Notes: generated by a model not told the origin, from the letters alone. A stretch of DNA of 64,000 bases from Bdellovibrionales bacterium (GCA_019695175.1 JAIBAM010000001.1:1-64000); one strand, 5' to 3'. Shown: positions 9,665 through 18,888, counted from the first letter of the stretch. Numbers and translations: made by a program.

Positions 9665-9683
9665 GTATTACTTTAAGTAATAC
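9665..9683. promoter_or_regulatory. 19-bp perfect palindrome between flgI and flgJ
   Basis: GTATTACTT-T-AAGTAATAC is a perfect inverted repeat with a single central base, located immediately upstream of the possible flgJ starts. A symmetrical site of this size is compatible with a dimeric regulator operator or a small mRNA hairpin. No regulator is known for it, and this is inferred from symmetry only. Confidence 0.35.
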
Positions 9684-9827
9684 CTGCCTATCCTTGGCTT
9701 AACTGAAACAAACCCATGTTTCCTGCGTGAAACCGGCCCACACCTAGTGTGATGTCTCTTGGTTCAGTGCCTCTAACTCACCCACCCCCACAACACAATA
9801 ATATTTATTTATACAATAAATTCAACC

Positions 9828-10880
9828 TCACAAAATTTCTAAATCACCATGAAGGGCTCCCGCAGCCTTAACACTTTGTAAAATTGTGATCAGGTCCTTA
9901 GGCGTAACCCCCAATCGATTCATAGCCTTCACTAAATCCCCCACTTGGGCAGATTCTTCCATCACCATGACAGATTCACCTTCCTTCTTTTTTCCTTCCC
10001 CGCCCACCCGCAAAGTTAAATCACCGTGGCTTATAGCAACTCTAGAAATTTTCACATTTTGCCCAATAACAACCGTACCAGTACGTTCGTTAATAACAAC
10101 CCTGGCCTGGGTATCGGGGTTGATCTCAATACTTTCAATTAATGCCATTAGCTCCACCCCCTTGCCCTCAAACGAAGGAGGTGTAACAACATCTATAGTG
10201 CTGGAATCTAATGCTGTCGCATATTTTCCGGCCATCTCCCGATTGATCGTTTTCACTGTTCGAGCCGCCGTTGTAAAATCTGGGTTGTTGAGGGTGAGTC
10301 GAAACATTTTTCTAGAAGAAATATCTTGACCTAAATCACGTTCAATCATGGCTCCATTCGGTACGTGGGCGACCGTTTCTTGTACTCCCGATTGACTGTA
10401 ACCGACCATGACAGCTCCTTGAGCCACGGCATATATTTGTTGGTCGGCGGCTCGCAAAGGGGTTTGCAGTAATGTTCCACCTTTAAGGCTTGAAGCATCA
10501 CCTATGGAACTCACAGTGACGTCTAATTTATTTCCTGATCTCGCAAAGGCTGGCAAATTGGCTGTGACTATTACTGCGGCGACATTTTTAGAACTCAAAT
10601 CCTTACCTGACACCTTCATGCCTAAACGATCTAGCATTCTTTCCAGACTTTTACTTGTAAACTCGGCCTTGCTATCACCTGACCCAGAAAGTCCAACTAT
10701 AATTCCATACCCTACCAATTGGTTGGAACGAACTCCCCGAATGTTTGCAATGTCTTTGAGACGAGCGCCTTCTGCAAAAAAAGAGACCCCACCGAACCCA
10801 AACGAAATAAATAATATTTTAAATAAGTTCGTCCGATTTATTTTAAATATGAAATAAAATAAATGGTTCACAAAAGTCAT
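9828..10880 (-). CDS. flgI: Flagellar P-ring protein FlgI
   Basis: FlgI forms the peptidoglycan-associated P-ring bushing of the flagellar rod. The signature after the signal peptide is typical (ARLKDIANIRGVRSNQLVGYG, shown as ARLKDIANIRGV and NQLVGYGIIVGLSGSGDSK). Conserved C-terminal elements include TGTVVIGQNVKISRVAISHG and LGVTPKDLITILQSVKAAGAL. The length of 350 residues is normal. A hydrophobic export signal covers about residues 17-36. The start overlaps the flgH stop by 4 bp (ATGA-type coupling), supporting co-translation of P- and L-ring components. Confidence 0.96.
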   Translation of the reverse strand: MTFVNHLFYFIFKINRTNLFKILFISFGFGGVSFFAEGARLKDIANIRGVRSNQLVGYGIIVGLSGSGDSKAEFTSKSLERMLDRLGMKVSGKDLSSKNVAAVIVTANLPAFARSGNKLDVTVSSIGDASSLKGGTLLQTPLRAADQQIYAVAQGAVMVGYSQSGVQETVAHVPNGAMIERDLGQDISSRKMFRLTLNNPDFTTAARTVKTINREMAGKYATALDSSTIDVVTPPSFEGKGVELMALIESIEINPDTQARVVINERTGTVVIGQNVKISRVAISHGDLTLRVGGEGKKKEGESVMVMEESAQVGDLVKAMNRLGVTPKDLITILQSVKAAGALHGDLEIL

Positions 10881-11674
10881 TCCAACTCCTGACTTCTTAA
10901 ACTAACGATGTCATATTTGGCATCCAAAAGTTTTGCAGCAGGAATTCCTTCATCAGAAAAATCCTCCGCCCGAACAATTCCTGTAATTAAAACTTTATAT
11001 TCTCGTGGACCAATCATCAAAGGTTGACTGCCCTTCACTCGATAATTTCCATCGACAGTGCGTTCGATAACGCGAGTGGGGACATTTTTCACATTAAAAT
11101 CCGCTTTGACGTCAGTGACAGTTGCCGAATTTGTTTTATCAGCTGCATTCGACTCTTGTTTATTTGCCTCTTCCTTTTTCTTTGCAGGATTGTCTTTATT
11201 TCCTTCCACGACATTAGAAGCCAAAGCTCGGCTTTTAATTTGACGTTCTTCAAACTTTGACCATAATTTTTTAATAATATCTGCTTTGGCTTGTAATTGA
11301 TCCTTAGGATCCCCCTCCAAAATAATGGCAATCGGATCCCCAATCATGCGAACAATATTTTGAGCAAATAAATAACCGCCTTGACCCTCCATAACCCATA
11401 AAGATCCAGCTTGTGAACTTAAAAGAGCCTCATCAGATAAACTTTGTTTAGTTACTCTTTTATATTGCCTTCGCGGACCAGAAAACATATTGGGATTGTC
11501 AGAGAATTTTGTTCCAGAAGAGTTTCGAGCAGTCTTATTCTCGGAAGTTTCTTTACCCCCCAAAAAGGCCTTTAGCTTTTTGCCAAAACTAGAACATCCT
11601 GTACATGCGAAAGTACCGATCAACATAATTCCAATTATGCACTGAGTTCTAACTTTAACATAAATAATATTCAT
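10877..11674 (-). CDS. flgH: Flagellar L-ring lipoprotein FlgH
   Basis: FlgH forms the outer-membrane L-ring. The N-terminus is a lipoprotein-type signal (IIGIMLIGTFACTGCSS) with a Cys at the expected cleavage point, although the lipobox is not ideal. The family region is seen in SSQAGSLWVMEGQGGYLF, RMIGDPIAIILE and the C-terminal ITGIVRAEDFSDEG. A Lys/Glu/Asn-rich insertion around residues 170-200 separates the conserved halves. It overlaps flgA by 4 bp upstream and flgI by 4 bp downstream, so the three are probably translated together. Confidence 0.92.
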   Translation of the reverse strand: MNIIYVKVRTQCIIGIMLIGTFACTGCSSFGKKLKAFLGGKETSENKTARNSSGTKFSDNPNMFSGPRRQYKRVTKQSLSDEALLSSQAGSLWVMEGQGGYLFAQNIVRMIGDPIAIILEGDPKDQLQAKADIIKKLWSKFEERQIKSRALASNVVEGNKDNPAKKKEEANKQESNAADKTNSATVTDVKADFNVKNVPTRVIERTVDGNYRVKGSQPLMIGPREYKVLITGIVRAEDFSDEGIPAAKLLDAKYDIVSLRSQELE

Positions 11675-12609
11675 TGGATTTGGACCTCTCCTCGACCGAT
11701 GACCCGAACTAAAATAGATTGCTTGCTTTTGGAGTTAAGGACTTTAATTGTATCTCCAATATAAGCGTCCTGTTCAGCCACCCCTTGAAGACCCACCTCC
11801 CACCCCTGTTCTTGGATGAAAATCTTTACTTCTTGTCCCTTATTCAAAGCCTTTTCTTTTTCCAATGCACTGTTAAAAACGATTTCGTTAAGTGCTAAGG
11901 GGCGCTTTACTTTTTTTCCTATCAATGACTTTTCCTCTGGACAACTGTCCCTAGAAAAAGTGATCTCTCTTTCCTCCATTCTTATATCTGAGGTTTCAAT
12001 TCTTTCACCATAATTTAAAGATCGCTTCGTCACAGGAACCTTCTGGAATAAACTCATTCTTCCCCGAATCCATAATTTCTGCTCTTGATTTTCAGAGTTA
12101 TAAATCACAACAGGAAGGGTAAAACTTCCCCTTATAATTTCAGAACCCATTTGCAAATCCCAACGTGATAAAGCTTTCCATGTAGGGATAAAAGGTAAGA
12201 CCAAATCTTCCACCTGCACCCGACACTGACACAAAGCCTGCCAATGCTCCTGTATTTTGTTTTTAACCTTAATTGCTGTCATTTTAAACCCTACATTTTC
12301 AATAATCACCTGGTGTGGAATTAAAATTTGAGGCTTTTCTTTTAGCTGCAGCCAGGAAGAGTGAGATCTCATCAAAGTAGAAATGGTTTCGCCAGAAAAC
12401 TCTACTTTTTCCCCTATCTGAATAGGCTTAGAAAATAAAATATATTTACTTAAAACATCTACGATAGACTTATTTAAATCAACAAAATCAGCCACATCCC
12501 CCAAAACAATATTTTGTACTGTATTTAATTCCGTATGTGACCTTACCCTAACTTGCGGAGAAGCATTAGTCGTCACTGCGATCATGAGAACTAAGAGCAA
12601 AAAAGACAT
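11671..12609 (-). CDS. flgA: Flagellar basal-body P-ring formation chaperone FlgA
   Basis: FlgA is the periplasmic chaperone for P-ring assembly. A signal peptide (MSFLLLVLMIAVTTNA) precedes the mature protein. The C-terminal half has the SAF-type region typical of FlgA: KRSLNYGERIETSDIRMEE, then GKKVKRPLALNEIVF and VKIFIQEQGWEV. The 312 residues are a little longer than E. coli FlgA. It begins 4 bp after the flgG stop and overlaps flgH by 4 bp, which places ring assembly functions in one transcript. Confidence 0.88.
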   Translation of the reverse strand: MSFLLLVLMIAVTTNASPQVRVRSHTELNTVQNIVLGDVADFVDLNKSIVDVLSKYILFSKPIQIGEKVEFSGETISTLMRSHSSWLQLKEKPQILIPHQVIIENVGFKMTAIKVKNKIQEHWQALCQCRVQVEDLVLPFIPTWKALSRWDLQMGSEIIRGSFTLPVVIYNSENQEQKLWIRGRMSLFQKVPVTKRSLNYGERIETSDIRMEEREITFSRDSCPEEKSLIGKKVKRPLALNEIVFNSALEKEKALNKGQEVKIFIQEQGWEVGLQGVAEQDAYIGDTIKVLNSKSKQSILVRVIGRGEVQIQ

Positions 12610-12613
12610 TGCT

Positions 12614-13399
12614 TTACCTCAAAGAATTAATGGACTGCAACATTTGATCTGAGGCCTGAATGACTTTTGAATTGGTTTCATAAGACCTTTGTGCAGTAAT
12701 CATATTCACCATTTCATCAACAATATTTACATTACTTGATTCCAATTGTCCTTGAGCCAAGAATCCCAAACCGCTTTCCCCTGGATTACCTTGTTGCGGC
12801 AAGCCACTGGAACCCGAAGGAACAAAAATATTTTGTCCAAGACTTTTTAGTCCCGCTGGGTTCACAAAACTAACTATTTGGATTTGACCAATATTTTGCG
12901 GTTGCGTTTGACTATCAATCGATATGGAAACCTGTCCATTGGCTGATATTTCCAAACCTGTTGCATTAGGAGGTACGACAATTTCGGGTTGCAAAATATT
13001 TCCATTTTTATCTTGGACTTTTCCATCGGCACCCTTTTTAAAAGCACCTTCCCGTGAGTAGCCTATTTGACCATTCGGCATTAACAGAGGAAAAAAGCCA
13101 TTACCTTGAATTTCAACATCCAATGCATTTCGAGTGATTTTTGTTGATCCCTGTTCAAAATCTTTTTGTACCGCGCTATTTTTAACTCCTAAGCCAATTT
13201 GTACTCCCGTAGGTGAACTGGCATTATTGCCTGTAACGGCTCCAGGCTCTTTAACAGTTTGATACATTAAATCTTCAAACTCAGCTCTTGCCTTCTTAAA
13301 CCCATTTGTTGAAACGTTGGCTAAGTTGTTGGCTATTACGTCCATGTTAGTTTGTTGTGCTTTCATTCCCGTAGCTGCAGTATTTAATGATTTTAACAT
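12614..13399 (-). CDS. flgG: Flagellar distal rod protein FlgG
   Basis: FlgG builds the distal rod. The canonical N-terminal motif (MLKSLNTAATGMKAQQTNMD, then VIANNLANVSTNGFKKARAEF) and C-terminal motif (LESSNVNIVDEMVNMITAQ, then RSYETNSKVIQASDQML) are both intact. The length of 261 residues equals the usual FlgG. It follows flgF by 16 bp and is followed by flgA after 4 bp. Confidence 0.97.
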   Translation of the reverse strand: MLKSLNTAATGMKAQQTNMDVIANNLANVSTNGFKKARAEFEDLMYQTVKEPGAVTGNNASSPTGVQIGLGVKNSAVQKDFEQGSTKITRNALDVEIQGNGFFPLLMPNGQIGYSREGAFKKGADGKVQDKNGNILQPEIVVPPNATGLEISANGQVSISIDSQTQPQNIGQIQIVSFVNPAGLKSLGQNIFVPSGSSGLPQQGNPGESGLGFLAQGQLESSNVNIVDEMVNMITAQRSYETNSKVIQASDQMLQSINSLR

Positions 13400-13415
13400 A
13401 TTTTATATAGATCCT

Positions 13416-14243
13416 TTATATTTTAGGAACTTCTGTATTGAGTTTTTCGTCCATTTGATCATAGGCTTTCATTGCCTTTTGGGCGGCCTCAAATGTTCTT
13501 GAAGCTGCAATCATATCTGTCATTTCATCCACAATATTCACATTACTTAACTCAACAAAACCTTGATGAATTTGCGTTTCTACAGAGGGAATCATTTTTC
13601 TTTCACTGTCGCCAGAAGCAGCCGTGGCCAAGTTGCCCTTTAATGAGTACAAACTACCCCCCATTTTTTGTAAACTATCCCTTTCTACCTGTTCCACAAT
13701 TGATATTTTCCCAATTGAATTAGCACCATCAAACACGTCCCCTCCTGAAGTGACGACTAAATTTTTTCCATCGACTGTTATTTTTCTTTGTTGAGGGTCT
13801 TGAGTACCTTCCTTCAAAACTGGAAACCCATCTTTGGTAACTAAATTTTTTTGATTATCGATTTTAAATTGACCAGATCTGGTATATCGAACGCCTTGGG
13901 GTGTGAGAACTTCAAAAAATCCTGGACCATCCAGTGCAAGATCTAATGGAGCAGAAGTGGGCTTGAGTTGCCCTTGGTTGAGGTTTACAAAAGTTCCCGC
14001 AGAATCCACGTAAGCTCGATCCGCTCCTTGCATATCATAAAAGCTTTCAATGGAGGCTGGGATTCGAGGTACTTGGATTACGTCCACAGGTTTTTCTGCC
14101 GCGGTTAAATACTCATAAAAGGTTTGTTGATCTTTCTTAAAGGCCGTCGTGTTGGCGTTGGCAATATTGTTCGCAATGGTATCCAGTCGCTGGTTTTGAG
14201 CCATGGCGCCACTGAGCGCAGTAAAAAGCCCTTTACTGCTCAT
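13416..14243 (-). CDS. flgF: Flagellar proximal rod protein FlgF
   Basis: A FlgF/FlgG-family rod protein. The N-terminus MSSKGLFTALSGAMAQNQRL with IANNIANANTTAFKK is typical, and the C-terminus repeats the family motif (ELSNVNIVDEMTDMIAASRTF). The 275 residues and the position directly before flgG support FlgF. It is the first gene of the flgF-flgG-flgA-flgH-flgI operon, about 46 nt downstream of the predicted sigma-54 transcription start. Confidence 0.92.
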   Translation of the reverse strand: MSSKGLFTALSGAMAQNQRLDTIANNIANANTTAFKKDQQTFYEYLTAAEKPVDVIQVPRIPASIESFYDMQGADRAYVDSAGTFVNLNQGQLKPTSAPLDLALDGPGFFEVLTPQGVRYTRSGQFKIDNQKNLVTKDGFPVLKEGTQDPQQRKITVDGKNLVVTSGGDVFDGANSIGKISIVEQVERDSLQKMGGSLYSLKGNLATAASGDSERKMIPSVETQIHQGFVELSNVNIVDEMTDMIAASRTFEAAQKAMKAYDQMDEKLNTEVPKI

Positions 14244-14299
14244 AAAACACCTCGTTTTTTTTAAAAACTTTTACATCAAATAGATCCATCCATAGAAAC

Positions 14300-14315
14300 A
14301 GCAAGTCGGATGCCA
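14300..14315 (-). promoter_or_regulatory. Sigma-54 (RpoN) promoter of the flgF operon
   Basis: Read on the minus strand, the site is TGGCATCCGACTTGCT. It matches the -24/-12 consensus TGGCAC-N5-TTGCW with the invariant GG and GC at the correct spacing. The implied transcription start lies about 46 nt before the flgF ATG. The fliL operon has an almost identical box (42175-42190), which makes chance unlikely. Confidence 0.75.
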
Positions 14316-14539
14316 AAAAACATTAAATGAACCAAATGATTTAAAACGAATAAAACCCTTATTCAATTTGAAAAACTCCACTTTAGTAAATAAAGTTTGA
14401 TTACTCTCTAGATAAAAGTCCCGTCACTTTTATGACTCAACATAAATAAATGACACCCAATTGCTCTCTTTGTTTATCTTTGTGTATTATGTTATCAATG
14501 ACTTTTTTATTTATTCCAAAAATTGCTAAGGGGCCCCTA

Positions 14540-15502
14540 ATGGAGGGAATTGTTTTTCTGACCCTTTTTCAAACTTTTATTCTACAAATATTTTTGTCTC
14601 CCACACTGGTTCATGCCGCAATTGACAGTAAAAATAAAATTTTAGAAGATTTTAACCACCGTCCAAATAAAATACAGAAACCATCGCCCCAAGTGGAGTT
14701 CACCCCTGTTAACAAACAACCTTTTTTTGATATACCTATCACTTACAACGTCAAAGTAAAACAGTGGATTACCTTTTATCAAAACCAAGGGAAAAAGTGG
14801 TATCACAGCTGGCTTGAAAGATCCCATCGCTACTTACCCACCATGCGTAAAGTTTTAAAAGAAAGAGGTCTCCCGCAGGACCTAGCCTATGTGGCTATGA
14901 TTGAAAGTGGTTTTTCTCCCCACGCCACGAGTACCGCTTCTGCTGTGGGATACTGGCAGTTTATCCAACCCACAGCTACACGTTATGGATTAAATATTAA
15001 TTGGTGGATAGATGAAAGAAGGGATTTTCAAAAATCAACTTTAGCTGCTGCGAGGTATTTAGGCGATCTTTATAAAATATTTGGATCCTGGTATCTCACA
15101 GCATCTGCTTTCAATATGGGTGAAGGAAAATTAAAAAGGTTGATACAAAAGTACCAAACCAACAATTATTGGATTTTATCAAAAGAGCCCGATTTTCCCT
15201 CTGAAACAAGAGAGTACATACCTAAAATGTTGGCCGCCATGCTTATTGCAAAAGTTCCAAAACTGTACGGATTCACAAACGTCGTACCTAAAGAACCCTA
15301 TCGATATGAGTACTTTTATGTTCCTGGTGGAACAGATTTAATTAATCTTGCTGATGCCATTGGAATTCAGCCCGACATGATTCAAACTCTCAATCCTGAA
15401 TTGATTAAAGGTTTCATTCCTGGCTCGATAAAAAACCATCGCATTCGCATCCCTTCAGGGTACACCCTTGCTGTTTCCAACTACATTCGCACCCAACTCT
15501 AA
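14540..15502 (+). CDS. Secreted lytic transglycosylase (MltD-like, GH23 SLT domain)
   Basis: A probable periplasmic murein lytic transglycosylase. I chose the ATG at 14540 (320 residues) because AAGGGG lies 6 nt upstream and the new N-terminus is a good signal peptide (MEGIVFLTLFQTFILQIFL, cleaved after VHA). The frame is open to 14450, but that region is a poor N-terminus. The SLT domain shows the catalytic Glu in AYVAMIESGFSPHA, followed by SAVGYWQFIQPTATRYGL and the NMGEG motif. The C-terminal 60 residues are LysM-like (VPGGTDLINLADAIGI, IRIPSGYTL). It is divergent from flgF and may help the rod or cell-wall remodelling; that role is inferred from position only. Confidence 0.85.
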   Translation: MEGIVFLTLFQTFILQIFLSPTLVHAAIDSKNKILEDFNHRPNKIQKPSPQVEFTPVNKQPFFDIPITYNVKVKQWITFYQNQGKKWYHSWLERSHRYLPTMRKVLKERGLPQDLAYVAMIESGFSPHATSTASAVGYWQFIQPTATRYGLNINWWIDERRDFQKSTLAAARYLGDLYKIFGSWYLTASAFNMGEGKLKRLIQKYQTNNYWILSKEPDFPSETREYIPKMLAAMLIAKVPKLYGFTNVVPKEPYRYEYFYVPGGTDLINLADAIGIQPDMIQTLNPELIKGFIPGSIKNHRIRIPSGYTLAVSNYIRTQL

Positions 15503-15555
15503 AATGAGGTTCTAGGAACTTGCTCAGAGCAGAAACAGGCCTCTGCCACAGATTT

Positions 15556-16440
15556 CTAAAGATCTAAATTAACGTCGATCTCTTTATCCGTATTTACAAC
15601 CTCAACCTTGTTTTCTTGATTTAAAAAATGAGCGTAGGTGAGTAAGGAATCATTAGAAGTAGAACTGACTGAAAGCATTGCCATGGTTTTAGCGTCCAAG
15701 TGACCTTGAACACTCAACAATACATCTAATGCAGCCATTTGACTCAATGTTGTATCTACCATTATTGTTTTTCCATAGATTTTGTATTTTCCTAAAGCCT
15801 CTAAATCATTAAATTCATTTTTACTCTCGAGGTCACCTTTCAAGTCTGAAGGAAGCTCCTTTACTGCCATTAACTCTTCCTGAGCTGCATTAATTATTTT
15901 TTCACTGTAGTATTCCAGTTGAGCAAGATCACCATCATTTTTTTCTGAAATATCAGCATACACTTCAATAAGACTTTGCATCATAAGTTGACGAGCCAAA
16001 ACTTCATTTCGAGGAAATGCTGATAAGTTATTTAAAATAAATTTCAAACCTTCTTGATTCTCGATGCGGTTTTTAATAATTTTCAAAGCCGCCAAATAGT
16101 CAACCGCAGTAAAAGTTTTTGCATCCATTAGTTTTTGAAATTTTAAATCGAGAGGAACACCATCATCTTCCAAATTTTTTGGGAAATTGAAATCTTCTAT
16201 TGAAAAATTTAGTGTCGCTTGAGCCAACAAATCTTGTTCCATCATGCTGTGATGATTTTCGAAAGAGACTGAGGATAAACTCGCAGAGCTCATTTTCTTA
16301 TTTTGAGAATCAGTGAACTTCTGCAATTCCTGATAAGAATGATCTTTCTGAGACATTAAAGACCCCCTATTAACAAAAAACCAATTGCCCAACCCAAATA
16401 AAATCAATACCAGAAATATTATTTTTCCAGTTACCTTCAT
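15556..16440 (-). CDS. Membrane-anchored hypothetical protein
   Basis: Not recognised. The preferred start is the ATG at 16440, with GGAGG just upstream, giving 294 residues. Residues about 4-20 are a single hydrophobic segment (KIIFLVLILFGLGNWFF), so the protein is probably anchored in the inner membrane or exported. The rest is soluble, mainly helical and acidic, and it ends EVVNTDKEIDVNLDL. No known domain is apparent. It is convergent with the transglycosylase gene and preceded by a long AT-rich intergenic region. Confidence 0.6.
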   Translation of the reverse strand: MKVTGKIIFLVLILFGLGNWFFVNRGSLMSQKDHSYQELQKFTDSQNKKMSSASLSSVSFENHHSMMEQDLLAQATLNFSIEDFNFPKNLEDDGVPLDLKFQKLMDAKTFTAVDYLAALKIIKNRIENQEGLKFILNNLSAFPRNEVLARQLMMQSLIEVYADISEKNDGDLAQLEYYSEKIINAAQEELMAVKELPSDLKGDLESKNEFNDLEALGKYKIYGKTIMVDTTLSQMAALDVLLSVQGHLDAKTMAMLSVSSTSNDSLLTYAHFLNQENKVEVVNTDKEIDVNLDL

Positions 16441-16996
16441 TGATCCTCCGATCCTTATAAGGAACTGATGCAATCAACGAACCAATTCCACCGAAATCTT
16501 CTTCTCATTTTCAAACAATCACTTTGAAACAAAGATCAATCAAAATAAATTTATAGATACGTGGTTACTTTCTAACAGTTCAAAATAAAAATTTTCCTTT
16601 CTGCAAAAAACTAAAAATGACTTCTAATTTAACAAGAGAAAAGGATCTTAACATTCATGGAAAACATAAGGAAAAACAATGGTTTTTATAGATTTTAACA
16701 ATTTAAGATATGTATTTCTTCAACAAAAAAATTTAAATGACTATTATTTATTTAAAGGTCAAATAAATTTAACCCAGTAAAATTTTAACTTTGTGAAACA
16801 CAAGTGTACGATGAATTCTAAGTTAAGATCCTTTAATTCCCTGTAAAAACTCATTTTTAATTATTTTTTTTACAATTTAAAACTATTCAAATTTTTCCAA
16901 AAATTAAATTGGCTCAAAATATGCTTTCTAAATTTTTGGTGGGAACACTACTTTCATAACGGTGTGTTCTTTTTAAAAGTTCAAAGGAGACACCTT
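16441..16996. other. 556-bp AT-rich intergenic region
   Basis: This divergent spacer is strikingly AT-rich with poly-A and poly-T tracts (for example 16840-16910), and no reading frame is worth reporting. It should contain the promoters of the unknown minus-strand gene and of the zincin-like gene. One sigma-54-like box is listed separately. No tRNA, strong hairpin or repeat was seen. Confidence 0.6.
16911..16926 (+). promoter_or_regulatory. Possible sigma-54 promoter of the zincin-like protein gene
   Basis: TGGCTCAAAATATGCT keeps the GG and GC of the -24/-12 elements at the right spacing but has two mismatches in the boxes (A to T in TGGCA, T to A in TTGC). The implied start is about 60 nt before the ATG. 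It is weaker than the two flagellar boxes in this window. Confidence 0.35.
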
Positions 16997-18796
16997 ATGG
17001 AAATAAAATTTAAATATAAGTTATTTATTAGAATCTTTCTTCTACTTGGATCCACCAACGTGTACGGGGAAATGGATTCAACAACAGCCTATGAAGATTA
17101 CAAATATCTTATGCTTAAAAAGTACGAACCACAAAGTCTTAGTTGCAATGGAAATTCTTGTAGTTCCTACGGCATTACTCTTAAAGGGTTCAATAGCATT
17201 CAATCCCAAAAAATCCACAGTGCATTGTCCAATCTTTATTTCATGAGGAGTTTTAATCCTGGGTTAGGAAGTGATTCTTCACCTATTGACTATGTTAAAA
17301 GCGGAATCAACACCATTATAAACGACGGCGGTCCTACGAGGCATTATGTAGGTCAGCATTTAACTGCAACTTACGGGAGTTGGCTTAATACTGAACATCC
17401 AACCTACGTAGCCGCTGTTCTAGCCCACGAAGCAGGTCATGAACATGTAGGACCTCATGCTCCCGATGGTAAGGATGCCAATGGAGGTGGCGCTCACTCC
17501 ATCGGTGGAATGATTGCTCTTAGAAGCTCACTGAATCCACATCTGGCTTTATCTCAAAGAAATTCTTTAAGAAATTATGCTTGGCAACGTTTTCATGCTG
17601 TTCAAAACGTAAATGACATTAAAATTTTGAAGAACTATTTTCACTCTGTAAGCAACATCCCCATGGATAAGGATTCAGGTTGTGCCAATAGAATATGGTC
17701 CTGCTCACACAAAGATATTAAATTTACTATGAGATGTAACAATGAAGGTTATCCCACAACAACCATTGAATGGAGAAATGATTATCCCAATGGAGTACAG
17801 TGGGCTGTAGGACAAAACAAATACACCTTAAATTGTTCCCATGGTTCTCCCAGTTACATTAAAATGTTTTGGGTGCCCAGAGCTTTTGGGCATGATGGTT
17901 ATTCCCAGGCCTCATCAAATATTGGTAGTTTAGGAGGATCCTTTTGTAATCAAAGTTTAAGAGAAATACCTGCGTTCAGCAGTAAAGTTTTTGACCCACA
18001 TAGATATGCAGCTAACTATCCTGATCTAAATATCTTTAATAATAATTCCATTGCCCTAGCAGATCACTGGCTACATCGGGGAATAAAGGAAGGTCGAGTG
18101 GGAAGTTTAATCTTTAGCGCTAAAGAATATTTACAAATGTATCCCCAAGTAAGCAATAGTTCATCGAATGAAGTAAAATTTAACCAAGCCATAACACATT
18201 TTGTCACATTAGGTTCAGTGAACCGTGAAGTCGCAGGACGCATCGCTTTACGATCTCAAGTTTTTAATCCTAATCATTATTTAAGCTCCAATGCTGATTT
18301 AAAAGAAATTTTGGAGGATTTAAAAATATCAGCTCTCTCTAAACTGAACTACTTAACGACCCATTGGTTGTATCATGGTCGTTATGAAGGTCGCCAAGGG
18401 AGTTTAACTTTCGATAGTAGAGAATACTTGATTATGTACCCCGAAATCCGTCACGTACCCGGCGTTAATAGTTTCGCCAATGCTATCGACGACTATGTTC
18501 TATATGGTACCTCTGAGAGAAAGACAGGGGTTTTCGAATTACACCCTAGTGTTTTTAATATTGATATCTATCGAAATCGAAATGCAGACATTAAAAATGA
18601 AACTCCTAATAATCTCTTAATCCACTGGCTAAAATACGGTGTGAAGGAAGGGCGAGTTGCTTCAAACGGATTCTCTTCGATGGCCTACCTTGCTCTTTAC
18701 CCAGATGTTAGAGAAACTTATGGAGTAAAAAATTACGCAGGAGCTCTTCACCATTATGTAGTCCATGGAATTGCAGAAGGTCGTCGTGGACAATAA
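16997..18796 (+). CDS. Secreted zincin-like (HExxH) protein with six C-terminal repeats
   Basis: The start at 16997 is chosen for AAAGGAG 7 nt upstream and for the signal peptide beginning MEIKFKYKLFIRIFLLLGS, cleaved after VYG; the length is 599 residues. Around residues 144-154 lies HEAGHEHVGPH: an HExxH zinc site with a third His at the metzincin spacing, but with Gly one position later than in HExxHxxGxxH. A Cys-bearing middle region follows (SGCANRIWSCSHK). From about residue 335 there are six alternating repeats with the pattern F-x4-YL-x3-YPD ... HW(L/V)-x-G-x-x-EGR, like repeats seen in exported proteins with DUF4214 or calcium-binding regions. It is probably an extracellular metalloprotease or binding protein; the substrate is unknown. 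Confidence 0.72.
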   Translation: MEIKFKYKLFIRIFLLLGSTNVYGEMDSTTAYEDYKYLMLKKYEPQSLSCNGNSCSSYGITLKGFNSIQSQKIHSALSNLYFMRSFNPGLGSDSSPIDYVKSGINTIINDGGPTRHYVGQHLTATYGSWLNTEHPTYVAAVLAHEAGHEHVGPHAPDGKDANGGGAHSIGGMIALRSSLNPHLALSQRNSLRNYAWQRFHAVQNVNDIKILKNYFHSVSNIPMDKDSGCANRIWSCSHKDIKFTMRCNNEGYPTTTIEWRNDYPNGVQWAVGQNKYTLNCSHGSPSYIKMFWVPRAFGHDGYSQASSNIGSLGGSFCNQSLREIPAFSSKVFDPHRYAANYPDLNIFNNNSIALADHWLHRGIKEGRVGSLIFSAKEYLQMYPQVSNSSSNEVKFNQAITHFVTLGSVNREVAGRIALRSQVFNPNHYLSSNADLKEILEDLKISALSKLNYLTTHWLYHGRYEGRQGSLTFDSREYLIMYPEIRHVPGVNSFANAIDDYVLYGTSERKTGVFELHPSVFNIDIYRNRNADIKNETPNNLLIHWLKYGVKEGRVASNGFSSMAYLALYPDVRETYGVKNYAGALHHYVVHGIAEGRRGQ

Positions 18797-18888
18797 CCTC
18801 GACGCCAGTATATGATTCAATACAAATCAGCAAATGAGGATTTTTGATTCAACACCGCAAGGGACTTACAAAAGGATTTTAACCCGAT

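Noticed and set aside
14391-14415. Sigma-28-like promoter before the transglycosylase gene (TAAAGTTT ... CTAGATAA)
   Set aside because: The -35 match is perfect, but the spacer is 9 bp where about 11 is expected, and the -10 misses the conserved GCC. It was judged chance in AT-rich DNA.
15503-15555. Bidirectional terminator between the transglycosylase and the anchored unknown protein
   Set aside because: Only 4-6 bp stems (for example GTTC-TAG-GAAC and GCAGA/TCTGC) without T-runs were found, too weak to annotate.
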